Part shown: positions 1 through 10,281 of the stretch, piece after piece
How positions within the stretch are numbered: position 1 is the first letter of the stretch
How the letters are laid out: each line of letters starts with the position of its first letter
Assembly: GCA_964030785.1 (NCBI GenBank)
Contig: OZ034975.1
Location: 18,771,142-18,835,141 of the forward strand
Direction: 5' to 3'
Source: Siderastrea siderea
Lineage: Eukaryota; Cnidaria; Anthozoa; Scleractinia; Rhizangiidae
Length of the DNA: 64,000 nucleotides
Notes under the pieces: model-generated
Seen by the model: only the letters and a program-made list of their open reading frames with translations
Database searches by the model: none
What the model was told of the DNA's origin: nothing
Position numbers and translations under genes: made by a program

Positions 1-145
1 ATTGCATGCCTATCAATTGTCACGTGATAAGCAGTTTAGTAGCCACCTCGTGGTTGTCGCCATGTTGTGAAACTTGTGAAATAAATGGATGGTTTACGGC
101 AATTTACAGTCCTCGTTTTGGTTGTGTTGGATGTTTGAAGCGACA
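1..145 (+). repeat. 5' LTR (last 145 bp)
   Basis: Aligns base for base with 6207-6351; mismatches only at 38 (A against T) and 44 (C against G). The first 47 bases of the LTR lie outside the window. It contains AATAAA near 81, a possible poly(A) signal. Confidence 0.92.
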
Positions 146-169
146 GTTTTTCTGGTCCTTCGACGACGG

Positions 170-2376
170 ATGTTAACCAGTGGAGAAAATCGTGGTATTG
201 GTGAACATTTTGTGGAAATGGAAAGAAACTTGATCGAATTTGGCGATCACGTGGATCAACCATCGCACAGCATGGATGTGGAAAACGTGCAGTCGACGGA
301 GGTGAGTCAACCGGTGAACTTAACATTGAAAAATAAGAGGTCTACAGTTAAAAGAAAGATTACCATTCATTTGAAAAGTTTGGCAGCTTTGATAGAACAG
401 TGTGGTAGTAAAACTCGCATCAATCGAATTATGGCTGGCTTGAGGTCATGTTTACAACAAGCTGAGGAGTTAAACGTTCAATATTTGTCGTTTGTACCCG
501 AGATTGAACACGATAAAGTACTTGAATGGTATGATTTTGAGTTTGCTCGAGTTAACGAGGCATTAGATGAAGCAGTGGTCCATTTAGAGGAGCGTGCGAG
601 CGAAAAAGCGTCAGTAGTGAGTTCGAATGTTAGTCGTAAATCCAAGGCTTCGCACAAGAGTGGAAAGGATCCAATTTCAGTTCAGCTAAAGCAAAAGCAG
701 CAGCGGCTCAGGCATACGTTAGAAAGCAAAAGGAAATTGCAAAGGAAAAATTGCGAGAGATTGAAAGTCAAGCAGAGCTGCAAAGGAAATTGTTGAAATC
801 TAAGGAAGAAGCAGAGAGAGTGCGATTGGAAGCAGAACTTGAACTAGAGAAACAACGTTCGATCTCTGAAGAAGCGCAAAAAACAAGGGAACTGGAACTG
901 GAAGTAATTCGTTTGGAAGTCGAAGCTAAAGCTTTGGGAAAAGAAGCTCATGATCCTGATAACTTACAAGAAAGGCTTAAAGATTTTGAAGATGAAGAGA
1001 CTATTCCAGCTAGTCACGATCAGGAAAATGATAAAGCGATCAAGCCTGATGAGGTACCTGAAAATCCCATGACATCAGATGTTGCTTACATGTCAACTTC
1101 AACTCCTAAGCCAGGAACCAAGCATCAGCAGTTGAAAGTAAAGTTTGAAGACAAAGAAGAAGCCTCTAATAAAGGATTGCATGTTGAAACGCCTGCAAAC
1201 ACAATTATTTTACGATCATCCCTGGATTCGTTGCCAAAATTGAAGCTTGATTCATTCGATGGGGATCCAATTCGTTGGAGTGATTGGATTTCGATGTTCC
1301 ATTCTATTATTGATGATGCAGATATTTCCTACAATGCAAAGATGCAGCATCTACAGAATGCAGTTGTTGGTAGAGCAAAGGAGGCAATAGAAGGCTATGG
1401 TTATAGTGGAGAGCTCTATGCAGAAGCCCTTGAGAAATTGGAATCAAGATTTGGGAAGTCCCACATTGTTGTCAAAGCTCACTTGAATCGCCTGCGGAAA
1501 TGGGGCAAACTTAGTGACGATCGTCTACACGAAGTGCGACGTTTCTCAGATGTCATCTCAACCGCTGTTAAAACCTTTAAGCGCCTCGGTTACACTAGCG
1601 ATTTACAGGCTGCAAACAACTTGAACATGGTTGTTGACAAGCTTCCTCATTCCCTCTGTGTCAAGTGGAAAGAGTACAGGAGAGATAAAGAGCTGAAGCA
1701 TGCAAATCTTCTGGACTTTGAGAAGTGGATTGAAGTGCAAGCAGAAGTGCATGTTGATTTTGGCGCCCGGACAAGCAAGCAACCTTTTGTCCCACCTGAT
1801 CATAAGTCAAAGGGAAAACATCCTGGTAGTACAGTAGTCTTCAGTGCAGTAACACCCCCCTCGATGGGTGGCAACGCCTCTGGAGGTTCTCCACGTTTCA
1901 GTCAAAGTGGCCAGTTTACTTTACCTCCATGTGTGGTGGGCGACAGAAAAAATCACAAGCTACACAGTTGTCCCAAATTTAAGGAGTTGTCTGTTCAGGA
2001 AAGATTGGCTAAAGTGAAGGAGCATGGACTGTGCTATCGTTGCTTTGGAAGGCACTGGGCAAATAATTGCAGATTTAATAAGCAGTGTGGTGTCAATGGC
2101 TGTACTAGGCTTCACAATGAGTTGCTTCATAGAATCATAGAAGAAGATAATTCTACAAGTGTCCCTACTCCTGAAGAGCCACCCATGCAACCCAGTCATC
2201 CAGAACCTTTAGTGGCAAGTTCTCATGTGATGCAAGCTACATGTAATAAGTCGAGAGTTTTACTTCAAGTAGTTCCTGTAACTCTGTATGAACCGTGTGG
2301 TCAGCTCAATACCCACGCGCTCTTGACCCTGGTAGTACTTGTTCTCTTATTCGAGCAGACGTCACAGATCAGTTAA
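170..2376 (+). pseudogene. BEL/Pao gag, frameshifted
   Basis: The likely start is the ATG at 170, the first after the LTR. The first frame runs to 796 and the second from about 690 to 2376. The frame change falls around 675-690, in a lysine/alanine-rich coiled-coil stretch. The second frame carries a long charged coiled coil, then a Gag core typical of BEL elements (about 1240-1790, of the DUF1759 type), then a cysteine/histidine-rich zinc-knuckle region (about 1930-2120). Gag would coat the element RNA in virus-like particles. Since BEL elements normally encode Gag-Pol in one frame, I read the change as damage. A sequencing indel is the alternative. Confidence 0.82.
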
Positions 2377-5300
2377 ATTTGGATGGTCCTCCTACCTCTT
2401 CGGACTTGTTTGGTATTCAAGTCACTTTGCATCTTAACACAAAGCGAGTCTCATTTAACATTGGTCCTGTTAATGAACATACTCGTTATCTGGTGGAAAA
2501 TGCTTTCGTTGCAGAGAAATTGAATGTGCCTCCTACTTCAGTCAACATGGCAAGTGTTAAGTCCCAGTGGAAACATTTAGCTGAGAGTGAGCTTCAAGAT
2601 GTGGATAGAGCAGAGATCAAGGTCATCCTTGGAAGTGACGTCACAGAAATCATTATCCCAGGAGAGGTACGAGAGGGACCCAGAGGTTCACCATTTGAAA
2701 TCAAGATAAAACTTGGTTGGACTGTGACAGGAACTCTCCAAGGATATTCTCGTAATTCAGAATCTGTATGTTTCATTCACGTGGCTTCGCCTGAAGAAGA
2801 ACTGAATGAACTTGTAAAAACTTGGTGGAAAACGGAATCATTTGGGTGCAAGTATGATAGTGATGAACAGAGATCGAAGGAAGATGAGCTGATTTTGGAG
2901 TCCCTTGAGAGAACAACCTGTAAAGTTGATGGGAGGTATCAAGTTGGACTTATTTGGAGAGATTCAAATAGCGATTTGCCAGACAACAGAGCTGTTGCAG
3001 AGAAGCGTTTACACTTGTTGGAGAAACGCCTTGAAAGTGACCCAGAGCTGAATGCCAAGTACAGACAAACTATAGATGATGATCCCCAGAAAGGATACAT
3101 CAAGAAGCTGTCTGAACGAGAATCGTCAGAGCCTACTACCCGTGCATGGTATTTGCCGCACCACCCGGTGCTACATCCCCACAAACCTGGAAAGGTGCGT
3201 CGAGTTAGTGATGCAGCAGCCAAATATCAAGGCACTTCTCTAAATGACCATCTGTCCTCTGGGCCTGACCTTTTGAACTCATTAGTTGGTATACTAATGC
3301 GCTTCCGCCAAGAGTTGATAGCTAAGTCTGCTGACATCGAAGCCATGTTCAATCAAGTGGTGGTTCCTGAAGAAGACCAATCTGTTTTGCGTTTTGTCTG
3401 GAGACGAACTCCGGAGGACGGTGGATGTGTACCAATATGTCAGGCACATTTTTGGTGCGAAGTGCTCCCCTACATGTTCTAATTATGCGTTGCGACGAAC
3501 AGCTCAAGACAATAAGGATTCCTTTCCTTTGGAAGCGGAAGTAGTGGAGAGGAACTTTTACATGGATGATTTATTCAAATCAGTCCCATCCCTATTGGAA
3601 GCATATAGTCTTCAAGTTGGACTAGTGAATTTACTTTCACTAGGTGGATTCAGACTGACAAAGTGGATATCAAATGACAAACATTTGCTTAACGCAATCC
3701 CTGTGGAAGAACGAGCACAGTCAGTGCGCACTATTGGAGAAGAAGGCACTCTGCCTGCTGAGAGAGCTCTGGGAGTGATTTGGGATGTCCAGAAAGATGT
3801 TTTCTTATTCAAGATCAAGCCAAAGGAGTTGGCGGATACACGGCGGAAAGTTATCAGCCTCACAGCTTCGATCTTTGACCCAATTGGCTTTTTAGCCCCA
3901 TTCATTGTCCGGACAAAGATATTCCTTCAGTCGTTGTGGAAACTTCGTCAAGGTTGGGATGAGAAGATTCCGGAAGAATTCCAGCAAGAATGGTCCGCTT
4001 GGCAGAAGGAACTGGAGAGTCTAGCGGAATTCTCAGTACCACGGTTCTATCGCCTTTTCATGGCTTCACCCATTTCCATTCAGCTACACTTGTTTGGTGA
4101 CGCAAGTGAGAGAGCATTCTGCGCTGTTGCGTACTTTCGATTTGAGTATCCTGGTGGAGAGAGACAGTGTGCATTTGTAGCTGCGAAGACCCGTGTTGCT
4201 CCTGTTAAACCACTGAGTATTCCAAGACTGGAACTGCAAGCAGCAGTTCTTAGTGTACGGTTGGCGATCATGATCCAGAAAGAACATGACTATGAGATAT
4301 CCTCCACCCATTATTGGAGTGACAGTAGTGCTGTTATTGGTCAGATTCGTGGAGAGTCGAAGCGACATCCTGCCTTCACTACCAACAGACTTTCTGAATT
4401 TCTTGATGCTTCAGAACCGCAACAATGGCGTCACTGCCCTGGTAAACTTAATCCTGCGGACGATGATAGCCGTGGCTTGAAAGCCGATGCAATTACTCCG
4501 AACTGCCGCTGGTTTAATGGTCCAGCATTTCTTCTACTGTCAGAAGATCAGTGGCCTGAAGATATCCCGAAGTCAAAGTTCACCACTGACATGACTTGTG
4601 AAACACCAGCTGAGATTAACATGTCAGCTGCGGTTGCTAGGAAACTCAGCCCTGAGCTCATGGACTTGTCCCATTACTCATCGTTTATTAAAGTTTGTCG
4701 AATTACTGCTTATGTGCAACGATTCATTCGGAATTGCAGAGGAAGAAAAACAAAAATGGAAACGAAGATTGGTCCACTGGAGGTTCAAGAAATTAAGGAG
4801 GCGCAATTGATGTGGATCAAGTCAGTTCAAAGAGAAGCATTTCCAGCCAACATCTGCAATTTAACCGCTGGCCAACCTGTTGGAACGAAAAGTCGCTTGA
4901 AGACCTTAACCCCTTTCTTGGATGAAAGTGACATTCTCCGGGTCGGCGGGAGAATCGACGGTGCAGCAATTTGTTATGATGCCAAACATCCAATGATCAT
5001 TCCTCAAGATCATCAGCTATGTCGTCTTGTGATCATGGATTACCACAAGAAGCTCAACCATGAGGGTACAGAACACGTTCGGAACGAACTGAGATTATTG
5101 TATTGGATACCGCATTCTTGGTCTACTGTGAGGAAAGTCCTTAATGACTGTTCAGTATGTAAGAGAAGAAGAGTCAAGCCACAACCCCCTTTGATGGCAA
5201 GCCTCCCGAAAGATCGGTTGCACGTAGCTCCACCCTTTTCGAAGGTTGGCGTTGACTATTTTGGGCCACTCATGATCAAACACTCGCGCAAGCAAGAAAA

Positions 5301-6132
5301 ACGCTATGGATGTCTCTTCACGTGTTTGGTTACAAGAGCGGTACATCTTGAGGTTGCGCGGTCATTGGAGACCGATTCGTTCATCAATGCACTCAGAAAA
5401 TTTGTGGCAAGACGTGGACCACCATCGGACATCTATTCTGACAATGGCTCTAATTTTGTGGGAGCTGACCGAGAGCTAAAGCAAAGCTTGCAGGAATGGA
5501 ACCAGTCACAAATTGCTGACTTCCTGTCTCAGAAGGAGATTCAGTGGCATTTCAACCCTCCAGCCGCACCCCACTTTGGTGGCATATGGGAATGTTTAGT
5601 CCAGTCTTGCAAGAAAGCTCTCAAAGTTGTCCTCCATGGTCAAGTGGTGACAGATGAGGTCCTGGAGACAGCATTTGCAGAAACAGAGGCCCTTGTGAAT
5701 AGCAGACCCCTTACCGAAGTCAGTTCTAGTAGCAGTGATTTGGAAGCCATCACGCCGAACCACTTCCTTATATCCCGTGCGAATCCTGTGCTACCCTGTG
5801 GTGTTTTTGCAGACAAGGAGATTTCCAGTAAGAAACGGTGGAGGCAGACACAAGTCATTATCAATCAAGTCTGGGTAAGGTGGTTACGAGAATATCTGCC
5901 AACCCTGATTGCTCGAAAGAAGTGGAATCAGAGCACGCGTAATGTCAAGGTTGGAGACTTAGTTCTGGTTGTCGACGAGAAGACCCAAAGGGGAGACTGG
6001 CCCCTTGCTCGTGTCATGAAGATCTTTCCTGGAAAAGACGACACTGTCCGCGTTTGTGAAGTGAAGACGAAAGCTGGAGTGTATAAGAAACCAGTCGCGA
6101 AGCTGGCGCTGTTGGAAGAGTGTCCTACCTAA
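2295..6132 (+). pseudogene. BEL/Pao pol (protease, RT, RNase H, integrase), frameshifted
   Basis: The frame changes near 2290-2320 (between the Gag tail and protease) and again near 3400-3425 (inside the reverse transcriptase). The protease active site, normally D-S/T-G, reads D-P-G at about 2325, which should inactivate it. The RT palm motif Y-M-D-D is intact at 3559-3570. RNase H acidic residues (GDAS, RLELQ, WSDSS, ADDDS) are present at about 4100-4460. Integrase has an H-H-C-C zinc region (about 5040-5165) and the three acidic catalytic residues in VGVDYFG, SDNGSN and GGIWE (about 5250, 5440, 5590). A DUF5641-like tail follows, ending at the TAA at 6130. Reverse transcription and integration domains therefore look well kept apart from the frame breaks and the protease change, as expected for a young, recently broken copy. 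Confidence 0.88.
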
Positions 6133-6159
6133 TAAATTAGCTGAACACTGGCGGGAGAA

Positions 6160-6351
6160 TGTCGCGACTGAACATTGACATTTCATATTTTTATTGTTTT
6201 TTACGCATTGCATGCCTATCAATTGTCACGTGATAAGCAGTTTTGTAGCGACCTCGTGGTTGTCGCCATGTTGTGAAACTTGTGAAATAAATGGATGGTT
6301 TACGGCAATTTACAGTCCTCGTTTTGGTTGTGTTGGATGTTTGAAGCGACA
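6160..6351 (+). repeat. 3' LTR, complete, 192 bp
   Basis: Begins TGTCGCGACTG just after a purine-rich tract and ends GAAGCGACA. The start is set by the TG...CA rule and the 6-bp inverted ends, because the matching part of the 5' LTR is off-window. Confidence 0.85.
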
Positions 6352-6833
6352 TTAACAGGGTATCAAATGCAAGCGCATTGGCAAAATAACTGCACAGTGT
6401 TAATCACAAAGGATCAATCATCAAAACTGTCTCAGCATTTTTCGATATTCTGAAGGGTTATTTTTTAATTAATTTGTCAAGTTCGAGCAGCAAAGAATGC
6501 GGGATGGGCATTGCATTGAAGATCGCCACTGGTGAAATATTATAAATTTCTAAAATCCCCGACACACTTTTGTTTCACAACATCTAAGGAATGTTCAGGC
6601 CAAATTTCACAGAAATCTGCCGAATTTTGCTACCCTATTAATTCATTTGTTTAATTGAATGAAACATGGTCATTTTGGCAATTTTCTTTTGTGGAATTAA
6701 AAAAACTGGCAATTCATACTTTTTACCGAAATCTACATTTATTAAGCTTTCCAACGATATATAGTTTGCCGTGCTTTCCATTAAAATGGCGCGCATATGA
6801 ATTTTTTCCTGGAGGACACGGGTGGACACCCGC

Positions 6834-7925
6834 GAAGGTCCGGAGCAGGGCGGGAAAAGTTTGGGCGATGAAACGAGCTGCAGTCCGCTCTTCAAGCGAT
6901 GTGTGATGCGGAGAAGGACTGGCACGAGCGCTCTTTCCGCGCTTCCGGTGCGTTTGGTGGCCGGCGAAATTTACCTTTCAACAAACCGGAAATCTCATTT
7001 TCTTTCTTTATTTTTCAGCCAGCCGTGCACTATGATTAAAACGTTTTTTCACAGTCCTGGCTCACAGTTTGAAATGCTTATGTCTGCGTGGACATTAGTC
7101 AATCTTTTTCACAGTAAGTTCCCAAAAAATGCGCTCAATTTGAGAGTGTCGAATGCTTGCTCTTGCCGAAAAACATGACATAGTTGTCTTTCCTCGTCTC
7201 TTTTAAAAAAGCTCCAAATTACTCCACCCTAAATCTTACATATATTAAAGGCCGATAAATTTTACATGACATAATAAAAAATTAGCTGGAGATATTTGGA
7301 GATAGTGGCGTTTTGCAACTTTAAACTTTGCCTCCTTGTAACTCGCCATGGCGATGATTCGTCGCAACACCTCCAACTGTATGTAAACAAATTAAAAGTG
7401 AAATTAAATTTGCAGATTTCTCCTCCCTTTATCTCACAAAAACAAAGCAAAGAAAACCGTCTAAACTGAGGAGCAATTCTATTTGTAGTGCCTAAAGAAA
7501 CAGACAAGCACAGGAGAGGTTTTGGGGAAAAAAGAAGAAGAAGCGCGGTGTTAATGTTGATTTGATTTAATTAATTAACTAGGGACGTGTCCTGATTAAC
7601 CTTGCACGAGCTGCACGAATTATAAATACGCGTCATGCCATGCGTCATCCAAACGCCATTTTCCATCTTTTTACTTTGCTCTGCTCGTTTTTAGACAGTT
7701 TTTTTAGCATCGATTAAGGCGGAAAAGACAAAGAAAAGATAACCCAAAGTTAACGTTTTTCGGAAACTATTAATAGATTATTAGTATTTTGAATTTGGAT
7801 CTTTGAATTTTGAATTTTGGTCTAGCACCCAATTCGATCCCAGTCCACTGCATCACACCTTTTTGCTCGGACACGCTCGTTTCATCGCCCAACCTTTTTC
7901 CGCCCTGGTCCGGAGTAACCTTAAG
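6834..7925. repeat. inverted pair of a diverged repeat
   Basis: About 80-90 bp at 6834-6925 matches the reverse complement of 7835-7920 with several changes; the best shared core reads TTGGGCGATGAAACGAGC. Either these are the ends of a 1.1-kb non-autonomous element, or two separate copies inserted in opposite orientation. No coding potential is seen between them. The preceding stretch 6352-6833 is AT-rich with no feature that I recognise. Confidence 0.5.
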
Positions 7926-8102
7926 GCCGCGGCAACCTCGTTCCCAGGGTCTCTCTCTCTCCGCCCCCCCAGAGCGAGACGAGGTTGAAGGACGCGGTTG
8001 ACAACCAGCTCATGAATAAATTTATAAGGCCAAATTTTGGTGGAGGTCTTACGCTAAAAAACTTTATGTCTTGAACGTTTGGGGGCCGATTCCGTTGAAA
8101 GT
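7920..8102 (+). mobile_element. end fragment of the TTAA element seen whole at 15193-16531, with an internal insertion
   Basis: TTAAGGCCGCG at 7920 and the stretch 7997-8102 match the left end of the element at 15189-15295. Between them lies about 70 bp with inverted ends (CAACCTCGTTCCC and GACGAGGTTG), a small foldback insert. Similarity stops at about 8102, so this copy is truncated. Confidence 0.6.
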
Positions 8103-8324
8103 ATGATGATGCAATATAAGTTGATTGCACCATCAGTACATGATAGTTCTTGTGAACGGAGAGAGATGAGTGTTTATTTGAGGCGAGAAGTTGATACGAA
8201 GGAATCGTCATTAATAAGGAGATCAATTAATAAGGCAGGTGTTACGAGTTTTTTGCATTGAAAGAACGAAAATATTTGAATATTATCGACGGATTTGTGT
8301 AGTTTGCGTGTGGTGTTCGGTAAA

Positions 8325-8480
8325 GGCTACGAGCAGTCTCTCTTTCCGTTCAGAGATAGTGAAGGAAAAGAAAAACAAGCGAGTGAGCGCGAAATCGATT
8401 GCGGCTCGACAGGCGCTTTAGCTTTCAAAGACGTGGGCGACTTTCGTCCCCGCTCGCTTGTTTACTTTTGCAAGGGGATT
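8325..8480. repeat. foldback element, family of 40532-40788, partial
   Basis: Starts CTACGAGCAGTCTCTCTTTC and continues with the same GC-rich body (GCGAAATCG, CGGCTCGACA, CGCTCGCTTG) as the copies at 40.5 and 49.3 kb. The far inverted end is not kept. Confidence 0.7.
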
Positions 8481-9212
8481 CCCGGGTTAGCAAACCGGAT
8501 TTAAACATCACGTCATGAGACATGCCTTGACGTGCCCCATACTCTGACGATCTGCTCGAGCTCGTGTTTATCAAGCGTTATATTTTGATTCTACTGCTAT
8601 GTTCACTGTTTGTATTTAAGGTCTAGGCACAACAGTAAATACTTCGTCGTCCCGATGTGAGCATTCTCAGTTGTGGACGAATTTATATCGACATTCAACG
8701 TTTGAGTGAATTTGCGTTTTTCAGCACAAATAAAAGCGATAAGAAAGATAAGGTGAGTCATCAGAGTTTAAACATTACGTCATCCAGTAACGTTATAGTC
8801 AAAATATTGTGTCACACAATCACACTTTTCGTCACGCCGGTTCGTATAAATAGAGGATCGCGCTAACATTTGTGAATCCTAGGGGTGGGGAGGGTCAGAA
8901 TGGCCGGTTAAAATGCCCATTGGGCTTTCTTGTTGTGTTCTGCTGCGAACTCGGTCGGCACATCGCTTAAGTTTGCAGCATTTGGCAGGGGTCCCGACGT
9001 CAAATATAGCAGAGCTAGTGCTTTCTGGTTTCCTCTGTCCACACTCATGGTTTTTGCAGCGGTCCGAACACATTTTCCCTGAAAAACACCCCCGTGTTTA
9101 CCTCGATCGAGCTGCAATCGATAAACAGCTGGATAACTACTATTATTATACATTGTAGTCACTATCTGTCTTTTCATTGGCTAAGAGCCTGCAGTTAATT
9201 CTGGGAATCAGC

Positions 9213-9270
9213 GCAACCTACAGATTATTCGCTAATCTGCTAGCAGATTAGCGAATAATCTGTAGGTTGC
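9213..9270. repeat. perfect 58-bp palindrome
   Basis: Two 29-bp arms with no spacer and no mismatch, centred at 9241/9242. It is AT-rich with GCAACC/GGTTGC ends and no recognised gene next to it. It could form a cruciform; such exact palindromes are usually young transposon remnants. Confidence 0.9.
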
Positions 9271-9542
9271 ACGCGCAATGCATGATTTCCAAGAGTGGAA
9301 GGCATCTGAAAGCGAAGTAAATTCATCGCTCATCGATTCGCTTCTTCGACCGAGTAAGAAACTGAAAAATTGCTGAAACAAAAAGACTCGGAAAACAAAA
9401 GAAGGCTGACAAAAATTGCGAAGGAACTGTTCCACGAATACCTTAGGGAAAAAAGCGTTCAGAAGCCGGAAGACGAGAAGGACACAAATGTTGAAATTGT
9501 TTGCCGTTATTTTGTTTACCTGTAAAACAATGTATAATAAAA

Positions 9543-9688
9543 CAATTATTAGATTCGGTTTTTGCGATATCCGGATTAATCAAGGTCTCAGTAAGTGTTA
9601 CCAGCCTCAGCCTCCGGCTTCGGCTGATATAAACAGTTACCTCGACCTTGATTATTCCGGATATCGCAAAAACCTCATCCAATAATTG
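9543..9688. repeat. MITE-like inverted-repeat element
   Basis: Arms of about 45 bp (few mismatches) begin CAATTATT and contain TTTTTGCGATATCCGGA; the loop is about 55 bp. The CAATTATT ends are shared with the element at 13703-13816, so the two probably belong to one superfamily. Confidence 0.8.
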
Positions 9689-9765
9689 TGTAAAATTAAC
9701 ACGGGTTTAGTTGACGTAATTCATCGCGTATACCTGCGAAGCAAAATATCCAGGTTCGATTCTCC

Positions 9766-9939
9766 GCTGCACGGGACAACAAGAAAACCAGAATCATTCC
9801 TCGACATCTTCAACTGGCTGTCCGGAATGACGAAGAGTTGAACAAACTGCTTGCCGGAGTCACCATCGCTCAGCGTGGTGTTCTACCCAACATTCAAGCA
9901 GTGCTTTTACCCAAGAAAACGGAGAAGAAACAACATTAA
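9766..9939 (+). pseudogene. histone H2A 3' fragment, duplicate copy
   Basis: Encodes only the last 57 residues of H2A (from the [20 protein letters not shown] region to the end), with no start codon. The block 9765-10015, including the 3' stem-loop, matches 14731-14981 over 251 bp without indels and with very few substitutions. One substitution turns the conserved glycine of AQGG into arginine. The upstream sequence has no H2A relation. This is a recent 3' duplicate of the already truncated copy at 14680 or of their common source; it should be non-functional. Confidence 0.9.
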
Positions 9940-9968
9940 GCTACAGGCTTACCACAGAAAACAAAAAC

Positions 9969-9984
9969 GGCTCTTTTAGGAGCC
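9969..9984 (+). promoter_or_regulatory. histone 3' stem-loop (H2A copy)
   Basis: GGCTCTTTTAGGAGCC, a 5-bp stem plus a T-G pair and a four-base loop, followed by ACCA. This is the SLBP-binding element of replication-dependent histone mRNAs. Confidence 0.88.
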
Positions 9985-10015
9985 ACCAAATATCAAATAA
10001 AGTCATGGCCAATCA

Positions 10016-10281
10016 GCAAATAATTCATGTCTAGCAAAAGATGTAATTTCAAAGGAGCACATTTATCGTTTTATAATTTCTAGTTCGCAACGAATAACAC
10101 TCTCTATTTGCGTAAAGTGTGCGCTTTCTGAAACTAACAAGCATAAAAAGTCACTTAATTGCGCAGCGCTGCGACTGCAATGTTGATCGCGTGCATGGTA
10201 AACTTGAAACTGTGCATGTTTGGCAAGGCAATGAAACAAATTGATTAAAAAAAATTACTTCAGTAAAAGTTTGACACTTAC
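10016..10281. other. no feature recognised
   Basis: AT-rich non-coding DNA between the H2A fragment and a possible minus-strand exon. I see no gene or clear repeat. Confidence 0.5.

Larger units (their letters stand above)
1..6351 (+). mobile_element. BEL/Pao LTR retrotransposon, 5' end cut by the window edge
   Basis: Two direct LTR copies flank a gag-pol region. The internal order is Gag, protease, reverse transcriptase, RNase H, integrase and a C-terminal DUF5641-like domain, which is the BEL/Pao order. The 5' LTR is cut by the window edge; the part seen (145 bp) differs from the 3' LTR at only two bases, with no indel, so the insertion is recent. The LTR starts TGTCGC and ends GCGACA, a short terminal inverted repeat. 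A purine-rich stretch (GGCGGGAGAA) directly before the 3' LTR fits a polypurine tract, and TGGTCCTTCGACGAC near 153 is a possible primer-binding site. The coding region is split across three reading frames, so this copy is not autonomous as read. No envelope-like gene is seen. The target-site duplication cannot be checked because the left flank is outside the window. Confidence 0.93.

Noticed and set aside
7617..8850. TATAAATA at about 7621 and TATAAATAG at about 8846, resembling histone gene TATA boxes
   Set aside because: No histone or other coding sequence follows within 500 bp of either. They may be relics of lost histone genes, but the motif alone is too weak.
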